In this document: piece after piece, positions 52,536 to 61,687 of the stretch | Numbering within the stretch: the stretch's first letter is position 1 | Layout of the letters: each line of letters begins with the position of its first letter | Source of the DNA: Candidatus Latescibacterota bacterium | GTDB taxonomy: Bacteria > Latescibacterota > UBA2968 > GCA-2709665 | Length of the DNA stretch: 64,000 nucleotides | NCBI GenBank assembly: GCA_021295655.1 | Contig: JAGWBX010000027.1 | Location: 1-64,000 of the forward strand | Reading direction: 5' to 3' | Program-made: the position numbers and the translations under genes | Notes under the pieces: model-generated | Database searches by the model: none | What the model was told of the DNA's origin: nothing | The model's input: the letters and a program-made list of their open reading frames with translations, nothing else

Positions 52536-55037
52536 CTAATGCCGAATGCCGAGCCGGTGCATCCGGCGATGGATGGCCTCCCTCGCCTCCAGAAACGGCC
52601 GCTCAAGGTAAGCCATGTGGTCCTGCTCCCCGTGGTGGTGCGTGACCTCCCCCGGCCTGTGCTGCCGGCTGTTTTGTTGCATGTACGAAATACAGCCGTC
52701 CACCAGCGTTAACATATACCGTGCGGTCTCAGAATCGAACATCCACCACTCGCCCCCGCAGGAAATGTAGACCGGAGAGGTATGCGCCATGATACCGCGC
52801 CCCCAGCCGTCAAGATGCGGGACCGCCTCGAAATAACCCGGCCCCCCGCAACGCGCGGTCAGCCATGAATGCGCGTCCACCTCGACGTCCGCTTTCAGAC
52901 GCAGCTTTCGCGCGCCCCCGGACGCTTCCGTAGAAGCGACAACCCGCCCGTTCTGAACGATCTGAAGCGTATGGATGGGCAGCACGCTTTCGGCCTCCGC
53001 CACGGCTTCGACCGTACCCCCGTTACCCGGAAGCCTGACCGTGTCGCCGATTTCGTGGCCGTCCGCAGTGAACCTGATGATCGGCCCCCCGCTGTGAAAG
53101 GTCCGTCCTGCGGCCATGTTCCTGCACCAGGCTTCGTAGGTAAACGGCTCGTCCCCGGGAATTCTCACATACGTTCTGTAAATGCCCACGGGCACGTCGC
53201 TGCTCATCTTGTCGGTGCCGCCCACGAGCGGGAGTTTGTACCCGCAGTTGAGATAACGGTAGTATTCGTGATGATTGTACACCGTATGTCTGAGCATCTC
53301 GACCGCGTCGGCCCGCCCCGTGGCAATGAGCGCGGCGGGCTCGCCATTGGGATTGGGCAGATGGGGAATGATGACGGTTCCGCCCTGAGCGTGACATCGG
53401 TCCGCCCAATCCGACATGGTCACCTCCAGCGTTCCGCCCATCTCCGCTTCTCCCGGGCCGTCGGAACACCAGGGCATCACGGTCTCTTTAAGGCCGAGCA
53501 GAATCAGATGCCCCAGGAAATGCTGCCGGTTTTCAGATCCGACATAGACAATGCTGCTCCCGTCCGGCGACACGCTCGCTCTGCCGGTAAACTCCTCGGT
53601 GCTGGTAAAGAGGTTGCCCCACTGCGAAGGCAACAGATTGACAACGTTGAGGTCCTCTCCCTGGGCCTCGGTGTGGCTTCCCTGCGTGGAGAGAAAGTGG
53701 ACGTGCGAATCCCCGCTGAACCACCGCTCGTCATTCATGCGGCACCAGCGTTTCAGCCGCAGTTCCAGTTCCCGTTGTCCGGGTCTGATCTCCACCGCGG
53801 TGCGTAACGGTTCGTACTCGAATCCACGCGCCACGTCCACGATGACCTTTCCCCTCGGCAGCCAGCCCTGACAGGTGCCGTCCGTGTACGCGTACGTAAT
53901 CTGACCCAGCCGGACGTCGCCGCCCACGTCGATATGCCAGGTGTCCAGGTTGGAATTCACATGCGGATGGTGACCGTGCGGCGCGTAGGGTATCCCCTCG
54001 GGCGACCGGAAGTGCACCCGGCAGGGTAAGGGTTTCCCCGTCTCGTCGTCTACCACGCGGGTGTGTACCCAGTTGCGACCGCGATTGACGATCTCAACCT
54101 GCAACGCCGGGGTCTCGATCTTTCCCTGTTTCTCCAACTCCCCCCATTGGACGGCGCCGAGGGTATCGGGACCTTGCGTTACCGTAACCGTTGCCGAAGG
54201 AATCGCGGCCACCTCGACGTAGGCGGGGCTGCTCGACGGATTCTGCGGTTCCCCCCAGCCCTTCCTGCTGTCCGTAAGGAAATCCTCCGACGACCGTGCC
54301 GGCAGTGGAAAGGGGTACGTGGCAATGCCCCGGTCCACTGTCACGGCGAGATCAAACGGTTTTTCAGCGTCCTTGCGCTCCGGCAGCGTGATCAGCACCT
54401 CCCGCGGCGCCTCCCGTGAAAACGGATGCTCGTCTGCATGGCCCAGCGTGATGCCGCCAATGACAAACCGGGGACCCGCGGGGATCACCTCGAGCCGTTC
54501 AACCACGCAATCCGGGTGCGGGTTCTCCCAGACCCAGAGCGTAAAATCCCGCGATCGCCCCTGGATCGCCTCAGTCTGCCGGCGTCCGGCGTCTCCCCAC
54601 CGTCCTTCGTATCGAGGAAGCATGCCGTCGGTCCGATCCTGAACCGCCACGAACGGAAGCCCCGCGGACGCCGGTACGGCGTCGATCTCGAAACGGTCCC
54701 GGATGGGCGCCGAAACCACGGCGCCGCCTTCGAGATGAAAGCGGTATTCCGCGACACCCTCGCCGATTGGCCCGTTATCCGGAATCCGCGAGTCGAGCAG
54801 CCGGTGCGCGACGATGACCCGCAGCGCCGTCTTCCGGACCGGGATGGATTCCGGCTGATCCGGAAAACCGTTGCCGAAACCCAGCAGACAGGGCGATGCT
54901 TTCGCGTCGTCCCTGCCGATCAGGAAAGGCAGACCCTGGTAGTGCCGGACGCCGGCAGTGACTCCCGATCTCTCGCCCGGAAGTTCCGGTCCCGCGTTGC
55001 AGATACCGGACAGATTCAACGGTTCGTACGCATCCAT
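52536..55037 (-). CDS. CehA/McbA-family metallohydrolase (paralog 2)
   Basis: An 833-residue paralog of the protein at 47239. The PHP part has WFSGDSHVHFLSTQGSHTEA, DLNVVNLLPSQWG, GHLILLGLKE, VIIPHLPNPNGE and LNCGYKLPLVGGTDKMS; the N-terminal half is beta-rich (CEEEPLEP-type, GVRHYQGLPFLIGRDD). Both paralogs share the line HVHFLS and GGTDKMS. It converges on asd with 50 bp between the stops and is followed upstream by the 2-hydroxyacid dehydrogenase gene (35 bp) on the same strand. Confidence 0.88.
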   Translation of the reverse strand: MDAYEPLNLSGICNAGPELPGERSGVTAGVRHYQGLPFLIGRDDAKASPCLLGFGNGFPDQPESIPVRKTALRVIVAHRLLDSRIPDNGPIGEGVAEYRFHLEGGAVVSAPIRDRFEIDAVPASAGLPFVAVQDRTDGMLPRYEGRWGDAGRRQTEAIQGRSRDFTLWVWENPHPDCVVERLEVIPAGPRFVIGGITLGHADEHPFSREAPREVLITLPERKDAEKPFDLAVTVDRGIATYPFPLPARSSEDFLTDSRKGWGEPQNPSSSPAYVEVAAIPSATVTVTQGPDTLGAVQWGELEKQGKIETPALQVEIVNRGRNWVHTRVVDDETGKPLPCRVHFRSPEGIPYAPHGHHPHVNSNLDTWHIDVGGDVRLGQITYAYTDGTCQGWLPRGKVIVDVARGFEYEPLRTAVEIRPGQRELELRLKRWCRMNDERWFSGDSHVHFLSTQGSHTEAQGEDLNVVNLLPSQWGNLFTSTEEFTGRASVSPDGSSIVYVGSENRQHFLGHLILLGLKETVMPWCSDGPGEAEMGGTLEVTMSDWADRCHAQGGTVIIPHLPNPNGEPAALIATGRADAVEMLRHTVYNHHEYYRYLNCGYKLPLVGGTDKMSSDVPVGIYRTYVRIPGDEPFTYEAWCRNMAAGRTFHSGGPIIRFTADGHEIGDTVRLPGNGGTVEAVAEAESVLPIHTLQIVQNGRVVASTEASGGARKLRLKADVEVDAHSWLTARCGGPGYFEAVPHLDGWGRGIMAHTSPVYISCGGEWWMFDSETARYMLTLVDGCISYMQQNSRQHRPGEVTHHHGEQDHMAYLERPFLEAREAIHRRMHRLGIRH

Positions 55038-55072
55038 GCCGCATTCCCCCTCGCCGATACGATCCAGCGATT

Positions 55073-56038
55073 CTATGTCACGAGGTTGCGCGGGCGACCC
55101 TCCAGAAATGCAATGACATTGTCCACGGCGCCGCCGTTGAGCAGATCGACCCCTTCCGGGGTCATATCGGCGCAGTGAGGCGTCAATACCGCCTGCTCGC
55201 AGGAAAGCAACGGATGGGACGGCGGCACCGGCTCCTCGTCGTACACGTCGATGGCCGCTCCGCCCAGACGTCCGGAACGGAGCGCGGTAACCAGCGCGTC
55301 CGTGTCGACGACCGGTCCGCGTGCACCATTCACCAGGATTGCGCCGTCTTTCATCAGTCCGAACTCCCGTGAGCCGATCAAACCGCGGCTGTCTTCGGTA
55401 AGCGCCACGTGCATGCTGACGACGTCGGCCACCGAAAGCAATTCGTCCAGCGATACGAAACGCACACCCAGCCTCTCAGCCCGTTCCGGAGATGGATGGT
55501 ACGTCCACGCAATGACTTCCATCCCGATCGCTCGCCCGAGCCTTGCCATTTCGGACCCGCTGTTCCCCGCACCCACGATGCCCAGAACCTTGCCCTGGAG
55601 GAAGATGCCATCCATCCTGGGCCACTCGCCCGCCTGCATACGCTTCGTGAAAAACGCTGCGCGTTTCGCCGCGGCGAACATCAGTCCGAACATATGCTCG
55701 GCCACCACCGGCGCCGTCCGTCCCGGCTGGTTGCAGATCACAATCCCGTGCTCGCGGGCGGCTTCCAGGTCGAACATGTCGGTGCCTATCGAGCAACTCG
55801 TTATCATCCGCAGATCGGGCAACCGTTCGAACTCGTCCCTTCCCCAGGATACGACCCCTCGCGTGTTTATGATGACGCCGGCACCCTGTGCGCGCTCGAC
55901 TTTCTCAGCGGCCGACTCCGGCCTCGAGTCGAACAGAACCACCTGCCCGTACGGCGCGAGGCGATCCAGATGCGGAGACCCGGCAATCATCAGGGGTTCG
56001 TCTCCCGGGACCACCATCCTGACAGTTTCCTCTTCCAT
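55073..56038 (-). CDS. D-2-hydroxyacid dehydrogenase
   Basis: A 321-residue NAD-dependent enzyme. GGAGG 8 bp before the ATG at 56038 decides the start, although the frame is open back to a TTG that overlaps the aminotransferase stop. Motifs: VLGIVGAGNSGSEMARL (nucleotide loop), DVVSMHVALTEDSRGLIG, LVNGARGPVVDTDALV (catalytic Arg), IDVYDEEPV (Glu) and LTPHCADMTPE (His). It interconverts a 2-hydroxy acid and its keto acid. It is tightly linked to the aminotransferase upstream. Confidence 0.9.
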   Translation of the reverse strand: MEEETVRMVVPGDEPLMIAGSPHLDRLAPYGQVVLFDSRPESAAEKVERAQGAGVIINTRGVVSWGRDEFERLPDLRMITSCSIGTDMFDLEAAREHGIVICNQPGRTAPVVAEHMFGLMFAAAKRAAFFTKRMQAGEWPRMDGIFLQGKVLGIVGAGNSGSEMARLGRAIGMEVIAWTYHPSPERAERLGVRFVSLDELLSVADVVSMHVALTEDSRGLIGSREFGLMKDGAILVNGARGPVVDTDALVTALRSGRLGGAAIDVYDEEPVPPSHPLLSCEQAVLTPHCADMTPEGVDLLNGGAVDNVIAFLEGRPRNLVT

Positions 56039-56097
56039 TTCCAGAACCTCCAGTGTTTCCAAACCGGACGACAGGGGCGCGGCACGGACCTCTAATA

Positions 56098-57294
56098 TCA
56101 ACCTTGTCCGGATTCCGGCAGACAGCCCGGACCTTCAGCGGCCAATGTGGCCAATGCCTCGAGCAGCAGGTCGATTTCATGTTCCTCGAGGAAGAAAGGT
56201 ACGCTGGCACGCAGACCGGGCCGCGTCGTTTCGAACGCCTTCAGGTCGATCCGCCAGCGCCTCCTGAGCGCATCCCGCACATCGGGAGGCCGCCAGCCTG
56301 CCATTTCGAATCCGACGAGGGCGGCGGACAGTTCGGCGGACAGAGGGGTGAACACCCGGACACCCGGAATCTCAATCAACCCCTGCTTCAATCGCGTCGT
56401 CAGCGCCACGGTGCGCGCCCAGATCGCGTCCAGTCCAATGGCGGCCAGATATTCCGCCGCAGACGCCCATGCGTGCACCAGCGGCCACGACCAGGGCCCG
56501 AATTCAAACCTCTCGGCGTCTTCCTTGAGACCGAAACGGCCATTCCTGAAGTCCACCCACGCCTGCGCCCGCCCACCCGCATAGGTTACGCGGATTCTGT
56601 CCCTGCTCTCCCGACGCGCGAACAGCGCACCCGCGGCATAGGGCGAATACATCCACTTGTAGGAGAGGATTCCCGCAAAATCGCACCCCAGTTCATTCAG
56701 GTCCATCCGGTACAATCCGGCGGAATGCGCCGTGTCCAGAAAGGTGATGATTCCCCGTTCTCTCGCGGCGGCACAGATCCGTTCAGCCGGCAATCGATAC
56801 CCTGAGTCTGTATTGACATGGCTCAGCCCGATCAGCCGGGTACGCCCCGTGATGCGGTCGACCACCGCCTCGACCTGCCCGTCCGCGTCGTCTACCAGGG
56901 GCGCCCTGTCTACTAAAACGCCGTACAGATCACGCAAATGGAGGCAGGGCAACAGCAGCGCCACTTCCTCCTCCTCGGTAATCAGGATTCGGTCTCCGGC
57001 CTCCCAGTCTATGCCCCTGACGACGGTCTGGAACGCTTCGCTCACGCCGCGCATCAATGCCAGATCACCCGCCCCTACGCCAAAAAACCGCCCCAGGCGC
57101 TCCTTGGTCCGTCTCCGACGCGGAATCTCCTCGTCGGGAAATGCGATGTGCATCGGACCGCGCTCGAACAATTCCCGCATCAACCCGCTGTGCGTCTCGG
57201 CCACCGGCGCAGGGGTGATGCTCACGCCTCCGTTCTGGAACCAGACGAAATTCTCCAGGGGCGGAAAATCCGCCCTGATCTTCGCGATATCCAT
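56098..57294 (-). CDS. Class V aminotransferase / cysteine desulfurase-like PLP enzyme
   Basis: A 398-residue PLP enzyme. The cofactor-binding part reads FLDTAHSAGLYRMDLNELGCDFAGILSYKWMYSPYAAG, with the Lys in SYKW. The N-terminus has FVWFQNGGVSITP, and there is a typical class V C-terminal domain. There is no Cys-containing active loop of a true desulfurase visible, so an epimerase or lyase on an amino or hydroxy acid is as likely. It directly precedes the hydroxyacid dehydrogenase. Confidence 0.88.
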   Translation of the reverse strand: MDIAKIRADFPPLENFVWFQNGGVSITPAPVAETHSGLMRELFERGPMHIAFPDEEIPRRRRTKERLGRFFGVGAGDLALMRGVSEAFQTVVRGIDWEAGDRILITEEEEVALLLPCLHLRDLYGVLVDRAPLVDDADGQVEAVVDRITGRTRLIGLSHVNTDSGYRLPAERICAAARERGIITFLDTAHSAGLYRMDLNELGCDFAGILSYKWMYSPYAAGALFARRESRDRIRVTYAGGRAQAWVDFRNGRFGLKEDAERFEFGPWSWPLVHAWASAAEYLAAIGLDAIWARTVALTTRLKQGLIEIPGVRVFTPLSAELSAALVGFEMAGWRPPDVRDALRRRWRIDLKAFETTRPGLRASVPFFLEEHEIDLLLEALATLAAEGPGCLPESGQG

Positions 57295-57567
57295 TTATCT
57301 GCGCCCCAGGCGTACACGGCAGTCCGGACAAAAGCGCCCGATGCCGATCCCACCAACCGGGTTTCGCGTTCGTGGTCTTCTTCTTCGAATCTCCGCTACT
57401 TTGACCTGTGCAGGAAGCAAGTTGCCTGAATTCGGCCGTCGAGTCGCCCGGCTCGCATCCATGGACAGACTCAGGACCCTGCACCTCCGACGTGGGCAAG
57501 ATCGGTCCAACGTAGCGAGACGGGATGAATCGCCGGAAGAATGGTGAGGTATTTTTGGGACAGGACG
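57295..57567. other. Intergenic region with second 30-bp repeat copy
   Basis: About 270 bp; no gene or RNA seen. The segment 57515-57544 matches 45233-45262 in 27 of 30 positions. Confidence 0.45.
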
Positions 57568-58473
57568 CTAGCGCCAGTGAGCGGGCAATATGACGTCCTT
57601 CAATCCCAGTTGGCGTGCGACCCATCGCTCCTGAAAAACCCCATCCCTATAGCGGGAGTGTTCCGATGCACGGACCTCCGCGCGGCCCGGCATGGATTCG
57701 ACCATCGCTCCAAGTACCGGGCGGCTGCCCCATAACAGGGTCGGCACTGTGATCCGTGGCGCAAAGAACAGGGGGTCGAAATAGGAGACCGTGCGAGCGA
57801 CCATCGCGCGGCGGTCCGGGAACTGGCGCAAATATTCGTTCACCTCTTCCAGCGGATAGCTTTCGGTGCCCGCCGCCCGATCCAACGTGCCGTAGTAGAA
57901 AGACGGAGAAGCAACGAGGTGCGTCAGTCCCCCCCGGAGCGCCGCCGCCAGCAACGGCATCTCGTTCTGCCCGATCCCGACCATGCGGCGATGATCGGCT
58001 TCAGGTCGGGTGAGTACATAGTCCACCGCACGGCAGCAATCGGCCACGATGCCGCGCATGACATATCCTGCGGGGTCCTCGATTCCGTCCATAAACAGGC
58101 CCGGAAAGGATGCAGCATAGGGTCTGTCGGCATTGCGTTGCCCCCTCGCGGCCATGGCGAAGACCAGGAACTGGCCGAGCTTCTCGACTGCATCGCCCTG
58201 CGGCAACGGCTCCACCACGCTCTGAAGGCGCGTAAGATAAACCAACGTTGGAAACGGACCCTCCCCATGGGGAATGCTCAGATAGCCGAAAAGCCGGTAC
58301 GGGCCGACGCTCGTGAAACGCACTCCGTACGTCGTGGAATACGCTGTCGACCGAATCGGCATCAATTCCTCTTCGGGCGCCATCGGCGTGGCGTCCAGTG
58401 CTTTCATCGTACAATTCCAGTACGCGTCGAAGTCTTCGGGCCTGGTGGTCGTCGGCCGATATGGGACCGGCAT
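57568..58473 (-). CDS. Acetylxylan-esterase-like protein lacking the catalytic serine
   Basis: A 301-residue alpha/beta-hydrolase of the AXE1 type (PEDFDAYWNCTMKALDATP; FLVFAMAARGQRNADRPYAASFPG). At the nucleophile elbow it reads RMVGIGQNEMPLLAAALRG, where the neighbour at 58531 has VTGSSQGGGLTFVVAALRD. The Ser is missing and one residue is deleted. The rest of the fold (YPLEEVNEYLRQFPDR; FDPLFFAPRITVPTLL) is well conserved. It may be a binding protein or an inactive paralog. It lies 57 bp downstream of the intact paralog, probably in the same operon. Confidence 0.85.
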   Translation of the reverse strand: MPVPYRPTTTRPEDFDAYWNCTMKALDATPMAPEEELMPIRSTAYSTTYGVRFTSVGPYRLFGYLSIPHGEGPFPTLVYLTRLQSVVEPLPQGDAVEKLGQFLVFAMAARGQRNADRPYAASFPGLFMDGIEDPAGYVMRGIVADCCRAVDYVLTRPEADHRRMVGIGQNEMPLLAAALRGGLTHLVASPSFYYGTLDRAAGTESYPLEEVNEYLRQFPDRRAMVARTVSYFDPLFFAPRITVPTLLWGSRPVLGAMVESMPGRAEVRASEHSRYRDGVFQERWVARQLGLKDVILPAHWR

Positions 58474-58530
58474 TGAAAGTTTCTCCCGGCGACGTGGGGG
58501 CGGCTGCGGCCTTGCCCCCGCAGATCGAAA

Positions 58531-59460
58531 TCAAGGCTGGTTTTTCAAGTGTTTCGCAAAGAACGCTTCTTTGACCTTATCGTGCTCTACGGCGCCGGCG
58601 TCGTGGGCGTGGCCGTCATATGCATACATTCGCTTGTCATTCGACGCGATTGCCCGAAATGCCGCGTATCCAGTTTCTGGCGGACAGATATTGTCCTGAA
58701 GACCCACGTTGACGATAATCGGACACGAAATCCGCGGGCCGAAGTGAATCCCGTCGAAATACGCAAGCGTTTCTCTCACAGCGGCCTCCCGCTCGGGATA
58801 GAGCCTCAGGTAGTCTCGGATTTCCTGATATGGGTAGGTATGTGTGAGCTGGATCGCATCCATGAATCCGCACAGATAGGGCGCTCCCGCGGCCCCGGCC
58901 CTTGGATCCCGGAGCGCGGCCACCACGAACGTCAATCCACCTCCCTGGCTGCTGCCCGTTACACCGATCCGCTCCGCATCCACCTCCTCCCTGCCAGCCA
59001 GAAAGTCGAACGCGCGCACGGCATCAATATAGAACCCGCGGTAGGAATAGGTATTCCGATCCACGATATTGTGCGTCAACAATCCGGGATAACCGGGGTT
59101 AAACTGCCCGTTGCTTCTGAGTTTTCCACGCGGGGCAACGCTGAATACCGCGTAGCCCCCTTTTGCCTCCTGTTTTGGCAATTGGGGTTCGCCAATATAT
59201 CCCGGCACCCGCAGGATTGATGGCAACTTCCCCGCCCTCGACGCGGGCAGACAATACCAACCCGCAATCCTGACGCCGTCGATACTGTCAAAATGGACGT
59301 CGAAGACATCCACGTCGGGCGTCGACCTGAGCGGGCTGCGCGCCATAGACGCGTTCAGGGGTATCCGGTCCGCAGTGGCCAGCACGTCGTCCCAGAATGC
59401 ATCGAATTCTTCCGGGCGCACCATGGACGTCCCGTAATTCTCCATCGCACTTTTGTCCAT
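58531..59460 (-). CDS. Acetylxylan-esterase-family hydrolase
   Basis: A 309-residue AXE1-like esterase. The nucleophile motif is intact (GVTGSSQGGGLTFVVAAL), followed by the oxyanion and acid regions (ISCPIIVNVGLQDNICPPETG with Asp; YDGHAHDAGA with His). The N-terminus (MVRPEEFDAFWDDVLATADRIP) is typical of the family, which removes acetyl groups from xylan, cephalosporin C and related esters. GGAGG precedes the ATG. It is part of a run of minus-strand genes with the transglutaminase-like gene 25 bp upstream. Confidence 0.92.
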   Translation of the reverse strand: MDKSAMENYGTSMVRPEEFDAFWDDVLATADRIPLNASMARSPLRSTPDVDVFDVHFDSIDGVRIAGWYCLPASRAGKLPSILRVPGYIGEPQLPKQEAKGGYAVFSVAPRGKLRSNGQFNPGYPGLLTHNIVDRNTYSYRGFYIDAVRAFDFLAGREEVDAERIGVTGSSQGGGLTFVVAALRDPRAGAAGAPYLCGFMDAIQLTHTYPYQEIRDYLRLYPEREAAVRETLAYFDGIHFGPRISCPIIVNVGLQDNICPPETGYAAFRAIASNDKRMYAYDGHAHDAGAVEHDKVKEAFFAKHLKNQP

Positions 59461-59485
59461 TCAGCCTCCGTCCTATCGGGACCGA

Positions 59486-61420
59486 TCAATCCGAACCGGC
59501 GATATCCAGGACATTGACAGAACTCTCCGCTCCGCGCCGTCCGAATGCATTGACGGGCCTGACAGACAACCTGTTCAGCTCCGGATTCAGGCGCCATTCG
59601 AAGGCCGCCTCCGGCTTTTCCTGCCACACGCCGTCGTCGATCCGGATCTCGAACCCTCTCAAATTCGCGGTTTCCGTATCCAGCAAAACGCGAAGCGTAT
59701 CCGGTTCGTCCGCCTGTTGAAGATGAATCTCGGCCCGATTCGGAGTCCAGTAGAGGTCGCCGGGACGTTCCGTGTGTTCGGAAAACCATGGCAACGGGGC
59801 CGTGTCCGGGTCCTGCCAGAACAGATATCTGTTGAAATGGTAGGAGATCTTTCCATGTTCCGGCTCTCCCGGCCCCATCGTCTCCAGTTCGTCGTTCCGA
59901 AGGGAAATCATAAATCGTTCGAACAACTTCAAGCGCCCGGCCACCTGAAACCTCTCGGCAATCGATGGCGGCGGCTCCGGGACGATTTTCACGTCTGCGA
60001 AATCCTTCTCCACCCATGCGCGGTGCGCGTCCAGCGCTGAGAGCGGCATCCCCCGGCGTTCGAAATGGTACGTAAATTTCGTCTCGTCGTTGGCATCTCC
60101 GCCGACGTCCATGGCCACCCATTTGCCGTACTGGTTCGACCAGACTTCGTTGATGCAATGGGAACGCATGATTTGCGTTCGAGCCGTAAATCCCAGCGCG
60201 GCAGTGCAATGTGACATCACGGTCGCATAGTGCGTACACATTCCAAGGCTGAGCTTGCGGCTCGCCAGACTCAGTATGACCATGGCGTCCCAGGGAGGGC
60301 AGAATTCGATGTCACCCATTTTCCAGCCGTCCTCCCACTGCTCCCTCACCCACTGTCGCAAATGCAGGAACGCCTCGAACTCGGATGTTGCGGGACGAAT
60401 GACGTCGTCAAGATGCCAGCGATCCCTCAGGATCCGTCCCCGTTTCGAATCGGCCTGCAGATGAGAAAACCGGTAGGAACTGCGAACCAGGGCAGGGTTT
60501 TCGGAACCGACGACACGGGCCGCGGGCTTTTCAATCCGTGCCGTGACCGAAAGCGATACAGCCTCCACCTCCGGTGACTTCGACGGCTGATCGGTTCGCA
60601 GGACGATACGCCACTGTATGAACCGGACGGCGCTGCCCGGCGCGATCGAATCGGATGCCGGCGCCCACGCCGTCCAGGTCTTCGGACAGTAGGCCGGACA
60701 CGGCCCGCCGCGCCACTCCAATGCCGTGTTACAGCCCGCGGGCGTCCTGACGTCGGCCGACAACCGGATCGTGTCCACCCGGCCGGCCGCGGCAATCCCT
60801 CCCGTGGAAACGAGGCGGAGCAAGTCTACGGCATCGGAACAGACCTCGCCCGACTCCGCGTATTGGTCCAGCCAGAGCCGAACCATATATTCTCCTCGGG
60901 CACGGTCGTTGACGCCGATAGACTCGGTACGCCAGGTCTGACCGCCGTCTTCACTGACGGCGCTTCGCCCCGGCTGAACGCTCTCCTCCACCAGTAACGT
61001 CCAGACTGCATCGCCTGCGGCCTTGAAAATGACATCGTTTCGCCCCGGACTGAGCCAGTCGGCGGGTATTTCCTGCGGCCGCCACCGGTCCTGCCAGTAG
61101 TCCCGGTCGCCGGACCATGCGATGCTCATTGAATGACCGTTAACCACGATCTCCAACTCGCCGCCGTCTCTGTCGCAAAGGAGGTACGGGCACAGCAGCG
61201 CGCGGGACCCGCCCGTTGACCGGACGAAAAATGTCTTTCGGGCCTGCCGCAACCCGAACACCTCCTCCCGATCGTTCGTACTGCAGTTGCCCATTTCGTC
61301 CGCGAGCGTAACCCCCCGCCTGAGCCGGACGGTGTTTTCCGGTACGGAGATTCTCCTTCCTGTACACGCCACGAAGTCAAGGTGGGAGCGCCAGACTCTG
61401 GTGCCGTGCGCCAACGTCAT
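59486..61420 (-). CDS. Large transglutaminase-like cysteine protein
   Basis: A 644-residue protein starting behind GGGAGG. The C-H-D triad of the transglutaminase superfamily is likely in LGMCTHYATVMSHC (Cys), RSHCINEVWSNQYGKWVAMDVGG (His and Asp). The N-terminal ~330 residues are beta-rich with jelly-roll and Ig-like segments (LRRGVTLADEMGN; VEAVSLSVTARIE). No signal peptide is visible. Such proteins are found as peptidases or amidases in catabolic loci. It is the first gene of an operon-like run with the two esterase-like genes. Confidence 0.8.
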   Translation of the reverse strand: MTLAHGTRVWRSHLDFVACTGRRISVPENTVRLRRGVTLADEMGNCSTNDREEVFGLRQARKTFFVRSTGGSRALLCPYLLCDRDGGELEIVVNGHSMSIAWSGDRDYWQDRWRPQEIPADWLSPGRNDVIFKAAGDAVWTLLVEESVQPGRSAVSEDGGQTWRTESIGVNDRARGEYMVRLWLDQYAESGEVCSDAVDLLRLVSTGGIAAAGRVDTIRLSADVRTPAGCNTALEWRGGPCPAYCPKTWTAWAPASDSIAPGSAVRFIQWRIVLRTDQPSKSPEVEAVSLSVTARIEKPAARVVGSENPALVRSSYRFSHLQADSKRGRILRDRWHLDDVIRPATSEFEAFLHLRQWVREQWEDGWKMGDIEFCPPWDAMVILSLASRKLSLGMCTHYATVMSHCTAALGFTARTQIMRSHCINEVWSNQYGKWVAMDVGGDANDETKFTYHFERRGMPLSALDAHRAWVEKDFADVKIVPEPPPSIAERFQVAGRLKLFERFMISLRNDELETMGPGEPEHGKISYHFNRYLFWQDPDTAPLPWFSEHTERPGDLYWTPNRAEIHLQQADEPDTLRVLLDTETANLRGFEIRIDDGVWQEKPEAAFEWRLNPELNRLSVRPVNAFGRRGAESSVNVLDIAGSD

Positions 61421-61687
61421 GCCCGCCTCCCTTTACAATTGGTGATTTGCGCCGTCATTGGCGATTCACTATATTTGGCAACCCGCACGCTCCGAAGACA
61501 ACAGGGGCGCATCCGCACGGATTCCGACACCCCTGCCGGCCGGTAAATTGAACCCCGCGAACCGTCGCGCGCATTGGACTGTGCAGGCTGCATTTCGCAA
61601 AAACAGCGGGTACGACGCCGATGCAACGCGGGGAAGCCGGGCTCCGGCGAAACGATTCTACGCTGGACCCGCAGCAGGGATGAACCC

